A DNA stretch of 64,000 nucleotides from Saccopteryx bilineata (GCF_036850765.1 NC_089491.1:181639520-181703519), one strand, 5' to 3'; shown: positions 34,171-43,440, numbered from the stretch's first letter. Notes: a model not told the origin generated them from the sequence alone. Translations and numbers: made by a program.

Positions 34171-35166
34171 AAAACTAACTCCTTCACCTTATGTGCCTTG
34201 GGGGCATGGCTTAGGTGGAAGTTGAGGATTAGGGCACTGTTTTTTTCAGTGGCCAGGCTGCTTACACTTGAAGCAAGGACCGGATGGTTCTACAGGTGTC
34301 TTTTATTGTGTGCCCTTCTCTGCCCCTTCCAAGAGATCTGTGAACCCTTATTGGGACCCCTGATGGTGGAGACAAGCATTTTGTACTCAGCCATATCCTG
34401 CTGTTTGGCCTCCTCATCCCAGTTATTAAAGACCTTGGAGGCCAGGTTAAGGCATTCCCATTGTGGTCTGAGGGCTGTCTTCTAACTTTTGTAACTTTTA
34501 CCTGATGTCTTGGGCAGACTGGGAGAGAAGCTCAGATTTAGAATTACTGGTCCCTCCATGCTGGAGGTATCTAGGTTAGTGTACTTTCTCATGGCTGCTG
34601 TTAGGCATGGTAGGAAGGTGGCTGGGTTTTCATGGTAGTCTTAGATGATTTCTGAGAGCTTTTCATAATTGACTACCTTATGTGAGGACTTCTTAAGGCC
34701 CTCAATGAGAAAAAGGGTCATGTGATCCCTTGCTAAGCAACCAGCACTGTCATTCTGATAGTTCCACTGGGGGCCCTTAATGGGGACAGCCTCATTGCAG
34801 ACTGGATTATTAGAGACTTGTTGACACATGGCATTGGCATGAGCTTGATCCTCAAACCCGATCCTTCCCGGGTTTGATCCCCAAACCAGATCCTTCCCCT
34901 GAGGCTATAGGGTTGAGGATAGGATTACATGTAAATTGTTCCAGGTTAGCTCATATGACTGAGTGAGAGATTCTAATTCCTTGGTATAGGTGAATAGGAT
35001 TCTCTGTGAAGGATTCTAGCCTCTTGTGTATTTGGGATAGATCAGTTAGGGAGAAGAGGATGTGTACTCCGACAAACCCCTCCACTTGGTCACCTTCCTG
35101 AGAAGGCACTCCAGGACCAGAGGTGGAAGAAGGGTAAGGGCCAAAAATAGTACCCAAGGGAGTGTG
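34171..35166 (-). pseudogene. gag: ERV element C: gag capsid and nucleocapsid, broken
   Basis: On the minus strand, capsid motifs appear in pieces: VHILFSLTDLSQIHKRL (about 35070-35020), then GPQWNYQND and LIEGLKKSSHKVVNYEKL (about 34770-34650), the class I capsid pattern. Near 34290-34240 a Cys-His box reads CFKCKQPGHW and continues to a final Cys, the nucleocapsid zinc knuckle. The pieces lie in different frames (34641-34829 is shifted relative to 34951-35157), and an in-frame TGA at 35167-35169 separates this part from matrix. It is dead, but the gene order is clear. Confidence 0.85.
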
Positions 35167-35808
35167 TCAGGCAGTGGTCTGGGGCAGTGGCCCAGAAAAA
35201 GAAGGAGGAAGAGGAGGAGGAAGAGGAAGAAGTGAAAAAGGCAGAAGAGAGTATGGCGGTGGCCTTCCAGAAGAGGCAAGAGGAGGGGCCATGGACGGTG
35301 GGTGGTCTACTAGAGCAAAGGTAGACATAGAGGAGGGCTTTTCCTTGGCCATGAACTTTGGTGGCTTAGTGTGAAGAAGGAGAATTTGTGAGGGAGAGCA
35401 AGAATCACAGAGATTCGGTTGTAATCTGAGTGCAAAGAAAGCCTGGATGTACAGGACCTCAGACCTTTTCTCCTCTGGTCTGCAAAAGGTGTCAAGGTCA
35501 GAAAAAATGTTTAAATAAAAAATCCCATTCTCTGGCCACCGGAACCTGTTGCTCAATTTATATTGTAGCCAAGCTGTATTGCAATAAAAAATTAGTCTTT
35601 TAGGCCAGAGGTCATGGGCCCACACAAGGGTCTGTAGGTTTTTAAGGAGATATAGTCCAAGGGTGTAGTTTGGGGAATAGCAGATGGAGCATTCCCCATG
35701 CTGAGGAGAGTATAAGCCTTTTTCCTCCATTAAACAGAGCACTTTACTCAAGGAAAGAGCATCCCCCATCCCGAAGTAGGTGTGGAGGGTAGTGCAACTC
35801 ATCTGCAC
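35167..35808 (-). pseudogene. gag: ERV element C: gag matrix and proline-rich linker
   Basis: 213 codons open on the minus strand. The motifs KRLIFYCNTAWLQYKL, RWPENGIF and LDTFCRPEEKRSEVLYIQAF are the matrix signature of class I (gamma-type) ERV gag. The C-terminal part is Pro/Ser-rich (about residues 165-213), as expected for the linker between matrix and capsid. The frame ends at a TGA in the middle of gag, so the 213-codon length is not natural. The N-terminus MGDALSLSKVL may be the true gag start. Confidence 0.9.
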
Positions 35809-36129
35809 CAGGCATCCCTAAATGTAGAATGAGTTGAGGGAGCCTGGCTCCCAGAGGACTTGCTCTGACTAGTGCTGGATTTTTGGAGTCATTGAAAATG
35901 ATGGAGAACCTGGTCCCAGTTAAAAGACAGAGGACCCTGGATGGACAGAATAAGGAAAAGAAGGTCAAACTCACTGCATGAATTAGTGACCACTGTTGTT
36001 TAATGCAGAAGACGAGAGAGAGTGACTGGTTCCAGTATTTGGAGTACAAAGGTCTTCCTGCCCAGTTCAAAGGAGACCTGGAGGGAATCTGGGGGCCTAT
36101 AATAGCCACCTGGTCCACTTCCACAGGTC
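35809..36129 (-). other. Element C leader between PBS and gag
   Basis: About 320 bp of 5' untranslated leader on the minus strand. A 154-codon frame (35744-36208) crosses LTR, PBS and leader and is therefore not a gene. Part of this leader recurs in the fragment at 37519-37723. Confidence 0.7.
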
Positions 36130-36147
36130 TCCCAGGTTTTGGCACCA
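36130..36147 (-). promoter_or_regulatory. Primer-binding site of element C
   Basis: On the minus strand TGGTGCCAAAACCTGGGA lies two T bases after the LTR end, the usual position for tRNA priming. It resembles the site of element B (TGGTGCTGAAACCCGGGA). The tRNA could be an Arg type, but I did not verify this. Confidence 0.8.
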
Positions 36148-36149
36148 AA

Positions 36150-36504
36150 TGAAAGGTTTGTGACCAAGCAAGAGTCGTATCAACCATGCAGAGGCCAAAG
36201 TGTAGCAAAGAGGATTGATTGCAAACACCTGGGTGCAGGTGGGCTGAGTCCCATAAGAGTTAGCACTGAGCAGGGGTGAGGGTTTGTTTTATACTCTGCT
36301 GCCTCCTCCTGGCAGTTTCTGTTGATGCTGGTTACCAAGCTACTGGCCTGGGCTTGCGGTATTCTTCTGTTTCAGTTTCTGCCTCCGTCGGCAACGGGCT
36401 CCTGTTTGGTCAACTTAAGGGTTAAGTACAGTCCATAATGTACTGACTGAGGAAGGGTTAGGAAGGGGTAGTTTTGAGCCCTCAGGATACATTTTTCCCT
36501 AACA
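36150..36504 (-). mobile_element. 5' LTR of element C
   Basis: 355 bp, TGTTAGGGAAAAATG... to ...CAAACCTTTCA on the minus strand. TATA box AGTATAAAAC near 36290. The R region contains the near-palindrome CACCTGCACCCAGGTG (about 36220-36236). No clear AATAAA is present. No matching 3' LTR was found in the window. Confidence 0.85.
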
Positions 36505-36775
36505 GATACTAGAGTTACCTTCTTTCAATGCTAGAGACCAGAAATAACTGTCCATCCGTAATGTCTTCTTCCATGTTATCCAAGGGTCTTCACTACCAAA
36601 TGCTCTGCTTCCCTAACAGGATTCAAAAGTCTTCAAAGTCTGGAGATTCTCAGGGAACCATGATAACAGAGTCAGTACTCTGGGCATCTATCAAGCTACT
36701 TACTTAGTTTTCACAATAGGACAGAAAAGTCTGCTCTCTCTTCTAGAACTTCCAATCCATTGAAGCTGTGATCTC
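36505..36775. other. Short non-coding spacer
   Basis: No element recognised. Confidence 0.45.
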
Positions 36776-37160
36776 TGCTATGGGCTGAATCATGTCCACC
36801 AAAAGGATATGTTGAAATTCCCAACCTCAGAATCAGTGAATGTCACCTTGTAGATAGGACCTTTCTATGTGTGATCACATTAAGATAAAGTCACTAGACT
36901 GGGTGCTAATTCAATATGACTGGTATCCTTACAAGAAGAGAAAAAGAGACACAAACAGAGGCATGGGAGAATACCATGTATAAGGCAACAAAATTTGAAG
37001 TAATTCCTTAACATGCTAACACATTCCGGGAATTGCTGGCAGACCCCAAAAACTCAGAAGTGGCAAGGAGGATTTTTCTCTTGGGGCTTCACAGAGAGCA
37101 CAGCATTGAAGATACCTTGGTTTTGGACTTCTAACTTCCAAAACTGTGAGACAAAAAAGG
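36776..37160 (+). mobile_element. MLT1-like LTR, left part
   Basis: Starts TGCTATGGGCTGAATCATGT and continues with 'gatatgttgaaattcccaac', 'aatatgactggtatccttac' and 'acttccaaaactgtgagaca', the MaLR/MLT1 layout. It is interrupted at about 37160, and its last 75 bp reappear at 37826. Confidence 0.8.
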
Positions 37161-37510
37161 GAAGCAATAATAAGTTTAACCAAAAGTAGCCAAACAGGAT
37201 GATATGATTGTAAACTTCTAAATGGGCAGGTCATCATGGGTAGTCACATTCCAGATCTATTGCTTCTTTAATAAAAGGTTTATTTTTGCCTTATGCAAAC
37301 CATGTTCATTTTGTGTGTGTGTGTGTTTATGTTAATACACCTTTGAAATGACTCTTTTTTCAAACCCCTCCAAAGTATAACCAACCTTAAGAGAGCACAT
37401 AATCTTCTTAACTATCCTTTACTTCAATCCCTTCCTTGCTTTCTCCCACTTTTGTGTAACCTTCTTTCTGTTTCTTCAATTACAAATATAAAAGAAACTG
37501 AAAAACTGTC
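37161..37510 (+). mobile_element. Unnamed LTR-like repeat (X), left part, nested in MLT1
   Basis: It matches the segment at 39725-40075 in order: 'aaacaggatgatatgattgt' / 'cacaggacgatctgatcata', then 'tatttttgcctta' / 'tatctttgcctta'. Both lead to 'aa(c)tcat(a)taaaaa' and 'taggtttg' at the right. It interrupts the MLT1 LTR and is itself interrupted at 37519. Confidence 0.65.
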
Positions 37511-37518
37511 ATTCTCTG

Positions 37519-37723
37519 CACCTGCACCCAGGTGTTTGTTTAATGCAGACAGACGAGAGGGAGTGACTTAAGTTCTGGAATCCCAGTTCAAAGGAGACCT
37601 GGAGGGAATCTGGGGGTCTATAATAGCCACTTGATCCACAGGTCTCCCAGGTTTTGGTACCAAATGAAAGGTTTGGGACTAAGCAAGAGTCATATCAACC
37701 ATGCAGAGGCCAAAGTATAGCAA
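37519..37723 (-). mobile_element. 205-bp fragment of an element C relative, nested
   Basis: On the minus strand it runs from U5 (TTTGCTATACTTTGGCC) through the LTR end, a PBS-like TGGTACCAAAACCTGGGA and part of the leader. It ends with the R hairpin sequence in inverted orientation (CACCTGGGTGCAGGTG). Flanks ATTCTCTG (37511-37518) and ATTCTTTG (37724-37731) look like an 8-bp target duplication with one change. Confidence 0.75.
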
Positions 37724-37825
37724 ATTCTTTGCTGTATTTCAAATCTTGCTTCTCAGCATTGTCTTCAGTTTAAGCTTAAATGAACTCATAAAAAAGTCTC
37801 TACAGGTTTGGACATTCTATATGTT
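37724..37825 (+). mobile_element. LTR-like repeat X, right part
   Basis: It resumes repeat X after the nested fragment: 'cttgcttctcagcattgtct', 'aaatgaactcataaaaaagt', 'ctctacaggtttgg', matching 39980-40060. Confidence 0.65.
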
Positions 37826-37899
37826 GATAACAAATTGCTGTTTTATAAGCCACCTGGTTTGTGGTAGGTTGTTATCTAGCTCTAGGAAGCTAATATAAC
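37826..37899 (+). mobile_element. MLT1-like LTR, right end
   Basis: 'ttgctgttttataagccacc', 'tggtttgtggtaggttgtta' and 'ctaggaagctaatataac' are the standard end of an MLT1 LTR and complete the copy that began at 36776. Confidence 0.8.
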
Positions 37900-37929
37900 G
37901 TTTTTACCTCCATTGTCAATCAGGATGCC

Positions 37930-38415
37930 CACTTCTCAAGTTTTGAAAAAGAGAAAAAAATGTCAGATATGTTAGATATGCTTGGTCATTGGCAGAACCC
38001 TTGTAAATTAGACTGACAAAAGACAAAAACAAGAAAACAAGTTTACTAGTGTATGCATTTTCCATCCACATGGGAGTGCCCAGGGATGAGAAGCTAGCTC
38101 AAAGGAGGGCTTAGAATTTGGGCTTCACTAACTGCTATAACTAACAGTGGGAGAAAGGGCATTTCTGGAAAAGCAAATTACTTGGGAAATATAAGTGTGC
38201 CCTTAGAAAAATTGATGGGAGATACGATAGTTTGTGACAATGTCTGTCTGGGTTGTGCAGACTTCCTGTCTCTGAGAAGATTAGAGTTGCTCTAGGGGAT
38301 GGAATTTATGACAGTTGAGTTCTTTTGGGAGGCTCTGTTTTTAGTCATATAAAGGGTTTCAGGAACTGAAATGCCTTCAGCTGAAAATAGCCATTATGCC
38401 AAAATAATACATATA
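37930..38415 (-). mobile_element. ERVL-type LTR (MLT2-like)
   Basis: It has the same kind of ending as 24297-24550 ('gccattatgccaaaataata') and the middle phrases 'agactgacaaaagacaaaaa' and 'ggttgtgcagacttcctg'. Moderately diverged. A short ATAC/ATAT simple run follows at 38405-38450. Confidence 0.5.
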
Positions 38416-38454
38416 TACATGCTATATATATACATACATACATATATAAACAGG

Positions 38455-38621
38455 TTTTATTTTTCACTGCTCTATTGTGATATAGTTGAAATATAATACA
38501 ATATAAGTTTAAAGTGTACAACATGTTGATTTGATACTTTTATATTGATAATTAATTACCACTGTACTACTAGGTAACACTTCAGTCACTTCACATAGTT
38601 ACCATTTTGTTTTTATAGTGA
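38455..38621 (-). mobile_element. Antisense L1, 3'-UTR segment 1
   Basis: 'ttgtgatatagttgaaatat', 'gtttaaagtgtacaacatgt' and 'cacatagttaccattttgt' are an L1 3' UTR read antisense. It continues at 39406 after an LTR insertion. Confidence 0.8.
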
Positions 38622-39405
38622 TGAGGAGGGAGCAAGCCTCCCTTCTGTTTTGAGAGGGGAGAAACCAGAATACAAGGGAAAGGAGTCAGCAAGGATAACT
38701 GAGTCAGCCAATTATAAATTAACTACAGCCTATAGTACTTTAAATGGTTGCAAGAAAAGCAGGATCTGTATGTAGCTACAACCAGTGATCCAAACCCCTT
38801 CCCCCTTGCTGACCCCACCAAAACTCCCCCTCCCCTCTCCTTGAATCCTGGGAAACCTTAAACCAGGGGTAGTCAACCTTTTTATACCTACCACCCACTT
38901 TTGTATCTCTGTTAGTAGTAAAATTTTCTAACCTCCCATAGGTTCCACAGTAATGGTGATTTATAAAGGAGAGAAGTAACTTTATAAAATTTATAAAGCA
39001 GAGTTATAGCAAGTTAAAGCATATAATAATAATTACTTACCAAGTACTTTATGTTGGATTTTCGCTAAGTTTTGCAGAATAAATCTTTATAAAACAACTT
39101 ACTGTAGTTAAATCTATCTTTTTATTTATACTTTGGTTGCTCCTCTACCACCCACCATGAAAGCTAGAATGCCCACTAGTGGGCAGTAGGGACCAGGTTG
39201 ACTACCACTGCCTTAAACAAAGAAATCACGTGCCCATTGCTTAGATACTGCAAAGGTATATAACCTGTGAGAAAATCTAATTTGGGGAGCTCATGCTTTG
39301 GTGCAACTAGCATCACATGCTCCACAGGCTACTAATAAATTCTCCTTCCTTTATTAATTAAGTTGTCTGGGTGTCTTATCCTCCATCGAGGTCACTTCTG
39401 CAACA
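38622..39405 (+). mobile_element. Solo LTR with nested hAT element
   Basis: It splits the antisense L1. It starts about TGAGGAGGGAGCAAGCC and ends CTTCTGCAACA. It carries a TATA-like GGTATATAACC (about 39254) and a polyadenylation signal CTAATAAATTC (about 39335). Without the nested 38864-39210 element it is about 430 bp. The boundary is within a few bases, because the target duplication (around ATGAG) is ambiguous. Confidence 0.75.
38864..39210. mobile_element. Non-autonomous hAT-type element, 347 bp
   Basis: Ends CAGGGGTAGTCAACCTTTTT and 'ggttgactaccactg'. Perfect 8-bp duplication CCTTAAAC at 38856-38863 and 39211-39218. It matches 10760-11111 throughout. Non-coding. Confidence 0.95.
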
Positions 39406-39724
39406 TGAGAGCATTTAAGATTGCTCTCAGAAGTTTCCAAGTGTATAACACAGTATTGTTAACAGTAGTCACCTACACTTACTTATAACTGAAATTCTGT
39501 ACCCTTTAACCAACATTTCCCCATTTCCCCCACCCTCTAGCCATTGGTAATCACCTCTCTACTCTCTGTTCAATAAGGTCAGCTTTTCTACATTTCCCAT
39601 ATAAGTGATATCATACAATATTTGTCTTTCTCTGATTAATTTTGCTTAGCATGGGCCTCCAGGTTCATCCATGTTGTTGCACACAGCAGGATTTCTTTCT
39701 TTCTCATTACTGAATAATATTTCT
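39406..39724 (-). mobile_element. Antisense L1, segment 2
   Basis: 'cacagtattgttaacagtag', 'ccccatttcccccaccctct', 'atatttgtctttctctgatt' and 'aggttcatccatgttgttgc' are an old L1 3' region read antisense. Confidence 0.85.
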
Positions 39725-40075
39725 CACAGGACGATCTGATCATAAATTCTTATGGCAAGTCATGGTGGATAGTCATTCCCCAGGCATATTACTTTTTAGT
39801 AAAAAATTTTATCTTTGCCTTAAGTAAGCTCTGTCCAATGCTTTTGTGTATCTAGGTCAACTATCTTGTAATTAAATCCCCACCTTTCTTTCACCCACCT
39901 TCAAATAATCATCCGTACATTCCCTCTGTAATTTTAGATGCATAAAAGAAGTTGCAAAGCTGTTATTCTTAAGAGCATGTGAGATCTTGCTCCTCAGTAT
40001 ATGCCATCAGTTTGGCTCAAATAAACTCATATAAAAATCTTCTATAGGTTTGAATGCTCTTGTGTAAACAATACT
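39725..40075 (+). mobile_element. LTR-like repeat X, second copy
   Basis: Collinear with 37161-37825, without the nested fragment. It has 'ggctcaaataaactcatata' near 40015, a possible polyadenylation region. Family not named. Confidence 0.6.
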
Positions 40076-40369
40076 ATCATCATGAGTCAAGATGTGTGTG
40101 CAAAGTATATTAATTGCTACTACCTGGGTGTTGTTACTTCTAGCTCTCTCAGCTGATGTAATGAGAAAATAAATACACATGCATTTTTTTCATATATATT
40201 CATCTGTATATACATTAAACTATACATCATTTTGATGTCTCCAACTATTATGACATTAATTATTCCAGTATTTTTTTTTTCTATAAGCTCCCTCTCTAAC
40301 AATGCAAATATGTCTCTTGGCATCTGCCATTTATTTACCTAATTATTCCATTTCACTATATGTGTGTAG
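40076..40369. other. Unassigned AT-rich stretch
   Basis: It lies between repeat X and the next L1 segment. Nothing recognised. Confidence 0.4.
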
Positions 40370-40800
40370 GGCTACCCAAGGTCACATAGATTTTCTCTGA
40401 TATTTCTTCTTGACATTTTTCAACTTTGCAGTTGACGTTTGGGTCCGAAAACCATATTGAGTTAATTTTTGTGTAAGGTATAAGATCTGTGTTTAGGTTT
40501 CTCTCTTTCTCTTGCATGTGTCTATTCAGTTCTTCCAGCTCCAGTAACATTTGTTGAAAAGGCTATTATTCTGTCTTCATTGAATTACTTTGGTACCTTT
40601 GATAAAAACTAGTTGAAAGTATCTCCTTGGTTCTGTTTCTAGGTTCTCTATACCTTTCCATTGACCAAATTTGTGGCCAAAGGGTTGTTTATAATATTCC
40701 TTTATTATACTATCAATGTCCATGAAATCAGTACTGATAAACATTCTTTACTTTCTAAAATTGGCAATGCATCTTTTCTTTTTTATTCTGTCATACTAGG
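40370..40800 (-). mobile_element. Antisense L1, ORF2 segment 3
   Basis: 'aacatttgttgaaaaggcta', 'ttctgtcttcattgaattac' and 'tctatacctttccattgacc' are L1 ORF2 read antisense. The ERV element B interrupts it at 40800; the L1 resumes at 43441. Confidence 0.8.
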
Positions 40801-41166
40801 TGTAAGGTCAGTGGATAATGGGGGATGGTCACGTGGGGAACTCAGACTCACGAACTTTGGCTGGGACCACCCAGAACTGGGAGCGCCAAAAGGTGGCTTC
40901 ACAGGAACCGTTTGGAAAAAAGCCATTGTCTGCCAGCCAGTGGGATTTCACCACATCATGTTAGCTCCATTTCCCTAGAGGGACCCTTTAAATATCTCCC
41001 ATGCAGTTTAATCCTTGCAACTTCTCTGGCCTCCATCTTTCTTTGGGGCCAGAGAACCTTGCCAGGCAGGATGTGCACTCTGTACTCAATAAAGCTGTTT
41101 ACTATTCTACATTTTGTGGTTTCAAACCCTCTTTCTTCCTTCTCGGCAGGGGAAAAATACCTTACA
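40801..41166 (+). mobile_element. 5' LTR of ERV element B
   Basis: 366 bp, TGTAAGGTCAGTGGATAATG to ATACCTTACA. TATA-like CCTTTAAATATCTC near 40990; AATAAA at 41088-41093. The CTAGG at 40796-40800 is repeated after the 3' LTR. It differs from the 3' LTR at roughly 30 sites by eye. Small frames starting here (41001, 41114) are not genes. Confidence 0.96.
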
Positions 41167-41169
41167 TTT

Positions 41170-41187
41170 TGGTGCTGAAACCCGGGA
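41170..41187 (+). promoter_or_regulatory. Primer-binding site of element B
   Basis: TGGTGCTGAAACCCGGGA starts three T bases after the LTR. Position and sequence style fit a tRNA primer site. An Arg-type tRNA is a possible match but was not checked. Confidence 0.85.
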
Positions 41188-42328
41188 GGAGTTAGAAGTC
41201 CGCAAGGACCGCTCCTTTCCCCTCCCCTCCAAGAAAGAACCAGGAGAAAGAACCAGGATCTCCAACCTTCCACCCACTTCGGCGCATGGGGCGGTAAGTC
41301 CCCTGCCTCCGCCTTCCTCTCAGTTCTTTCTTCCGAGACTTCCTGTCCAAAACCGTAGCTACGTCAGGGAAGTCTTTTCCATCCGCCCGAGTGCGTGTGC
41401 TTGTACCCAAGTGCATCCACTTTACCTTTTCTGTCTGTGGCTGGACCTTGAGTTTTTAGGATGCTAATGCTCAGGTCTGACCACTCTGAGGACTGAGGGC
41501 AGCTGTGAGGGTACAAGAATCTCTCTCCCTAAAGAAGAAGAAACTGTTCTTCTTCTCCGCTGTGGCCAGGCCACAGAACCCACTCAATCTGCCTCCTGAA
41601 GGGACTTTTAGTGTTAACACCCTCACCAATTTAACTATCACCAAAAAAACTGGGAACTGATTGGAGATCTCTTACATACACGGCTTCTAATTATTTGTGC
41701 TCCTGTCCTTAATCTCTGTGCCACCTGTTTCACACCGTGCAGGTTTTTTTTTCTGGCCAGAGAAACCTCACCTAAAACCTCTACTCCTAATCTTTCCTTC
41801 TCCGTGGACTCCCAACTCTTTCCCTCCTGCCTGACCCCCAGGGGTGACCCCCCCCCCCTCTCTCCCTCTCTCAGGACTTTTCTCTGGTCCCTCTGCAGAC
41901 CTCTTTTGTGCTCAGATCTCTTCTCTCTGAGAGCCCCCTCCCCTCCCTTCTCAAAAACCTGTTTCTTATTCACCACTACCATCTCTTTCTCCTCCCCTGC
42001 TGGCCAGGGGCCCCTCCCTTCACTGTGTTCTTAAGTCCCTCCTCTGTCAGGCCATTCTCAGCCTGGCATTGGCTCTTACACCAGTTTTCAGGATGTCCAA
42101 CCCCAATTTTCTTGCAGGAAGTTCCTGCCCTGTCCAGCGTTTTCTGCAAGATCTGTGTGCCGGGCTCCACATGAGCCCTCCTCCTCTTATTCCCAAACCC
42201 CCAAACCCCTATCCGGAACCTGTGAACACGGCATTTAAAGTTTCTATGGTCCCAATTAGTAGAAACAGGCCAAGGCTGTTCGCCAGGCTCCCATGCAGGA
42301 GAAGGTAACGCTCTAAGCCCAAACTCTT
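41188..42328 (+). other. Element B leader and decayed gag 5' part
   Basis: About 1.1 kb between PBS and the nucleocapsid. No matrix or capsid motif can be read. The region is pyrimidine-rich with a C10 run near 41850. Several 60-125-codon frames overlap on both strands (for example 41638-41982 and 41976-42356 minus) and look like chance. Most of gag appears deleted or decayed. Confidence 0.6.
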
Positions 42329-42620
42329 GTGGCAACTCTGAGACCAGCAGAGCCACCAGCAGCTTGCTTTAAGTGTGGCAAGCAGGACCACTGGTCCTGG
42401 CAGGGCCCCTGCCAGCGGCTGCCCACTGAGCCCTGCCCTGACTGCAAGCAGCCCAGTCACTGGCGGAGTGATTTCCCCTTTGGGCAACAGGTTTTTCTTC
42501 AGCACCTCTACGTGGAGAACAAGCCACCCGAATGGGAAGGCCAATCCAGCCAGGTGGGTGCATCGCTCGAACTCCTAGGACACAGCCTGGATTCGGAGAA
42601 TCCAGGGTTCTGCAACAAGT
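42329..42620 (+). pseudogene. gag: ERV element B: gag nucleocapsid remnant
   Basis: Two Cys-His boxes in one frame: CFKCGKQDHW (from 42365) and CPDCKQPSHW (from about 42434). Both are abnormal. In the first, the last Cys is spaced too far (six residues after His instead of four). In the second, the last Cys position holds Phe (SDFP). The open frame runs on to 42763, but after about 42620 the protease is in another frame, so it is not a natural product. Two boxes per nucleocapsid occur in some class I ERV groups. Confidence 0.85.
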
Positions 42621-42763
42621 GGGTAAGTCCATTTCATTTCTTGTGGACATGGGGGCTGCCTTCTCTGTTTTGCCTTCATACTCTGGACCTCTATTTCCCT
42701 CACAGGTTTCAGTTACGGAAATGGATGGGACCTCTTCCTTTCCCCTTTTTACACCACTCCTGA
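42621..42763 (+). pseudogene. pro: ERV element B: protease N-terminal part
   Basis: In the frame starting at 42532, the motif FLVDMGAAFSVL (active-site codons at 42646-42657) marks an aspartic protease. The usual DTGA reads DMGA, so the Thr after the catalytic Asp is changed to Met. About 45 residues follow (SQVSVTEMDG), then the sequence jumps to the pre-LTR region. Reverse transcriptase, RNase H and integrase are absent. The frame to 42891 is a chance fusion across the deletion. Confidence 0.85.
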
Positions 42764-43070
42764 CATGCAGTTTTGCCTCAAGCTTGCCTCCTTACAGGAC
42801 CACTGGCAGTCAGAACCACTGGACTCCATCCATCTCCAGCTCACCAAAAGGTTGGACCCTGAAAATCCCCTATTACTCCTCTCTTTTTTAAAATCCTTAC
42901 AAGGACTGCATCCGCAAAGTTTCTCAACTCAAGGCCACACAGATGTTCCTCCTGACACCCCTCAAAGCCACCATCTTCTGATCTCCCCCTCCCCATGATG
43001 CCCCAATTCAGCAGGAAGTAGCCAGACGAATAAATGGGCCCCTTTTTCTATTTAACACAAAAGGTCAGAA
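42764..43070 (+). other. Element B 3' internal region after a deletion
   Basis: It matches the element A region from about 32350 to 32879 ('tggcagtcagaaccactgga' / 'gggagtcagaaccattggg', 'tgttcctcctgacacccctc', 'gcaggaagtagccaga'). The junction with protease near 42763-42790 therefore marks loss of all of pol and any env. The polypurine tract is weak ('acaaaaggtcagaa'). Confidence 0.8.
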
Positions 43071-43435
43071 TGTAAGGTTGGTGGATAATGGGGGTTGGTC
43101 ACGTGGGGAACTCAGACCCACAAACTTTGGCTGGGACCGCCCACAATTGGGAGCACCAAAAGGAGGCTTCACAGAACCATTTGGAAAAAAGCCATTGTCA
43201 GCCAGCCAGTAGGATTTCACCACATCATGTTAGCTCCACTTCCCTAGAGGGACCCTTTAAATATCTCCCACATGGTTTAATCCTTGCAACTTCTCAGGCC
43301 TCCATCTTTCTTTGGGGCCAGGGAACCTTGCCAGGCGGGATGTGCACTCTGTACTCAATAAAGCCATTTACTATTCTACACTTTGTGGCTTTGAGCCCTC
43401 TTCCTTCCTTCTCAGTGGGGAAAAAATACCTTACA
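43071..43435 (+). mobile_element. 3' LTR of ERV element B
   Basis: 365 bp, TGTAAGGTTGGTGGATAATG to ATACCTTACA; AATAAA at 43357-43362. It is followed by CTAGG (43436-43440), identical to the 5 bp before the 5' LTR, which is a 5-bp target duplication. About 8% different from the 5' LTR by a rough eye count. Confidence 0.96.
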
Positions 43436-43440
43436 CTAGG

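Noticed and set aside
35744..36208. 154-codon minus-strand frame
   Set aside because: It crosses the LTR end, primer site and leader of element C, so it cannot be a natural gene.
37519..37723. Solo LTR
   Set aside because: It holds only the end of the LTR plus primer site and leader, with an inverted R piece. It is not a complete LTR.
41638..42544. Overlapping 76-126-codon frames on both strands in element B
   Set aside because: They lie in the leader/gag remnant, overlap each other on both strands and show no gag motif except the Cys-His boxes listed.
42532..42891. 119-codon frame as an intact small gene
   Set aside because: Only the middle is protease. The end is chance reading across the deletion into the pre-LTR region.
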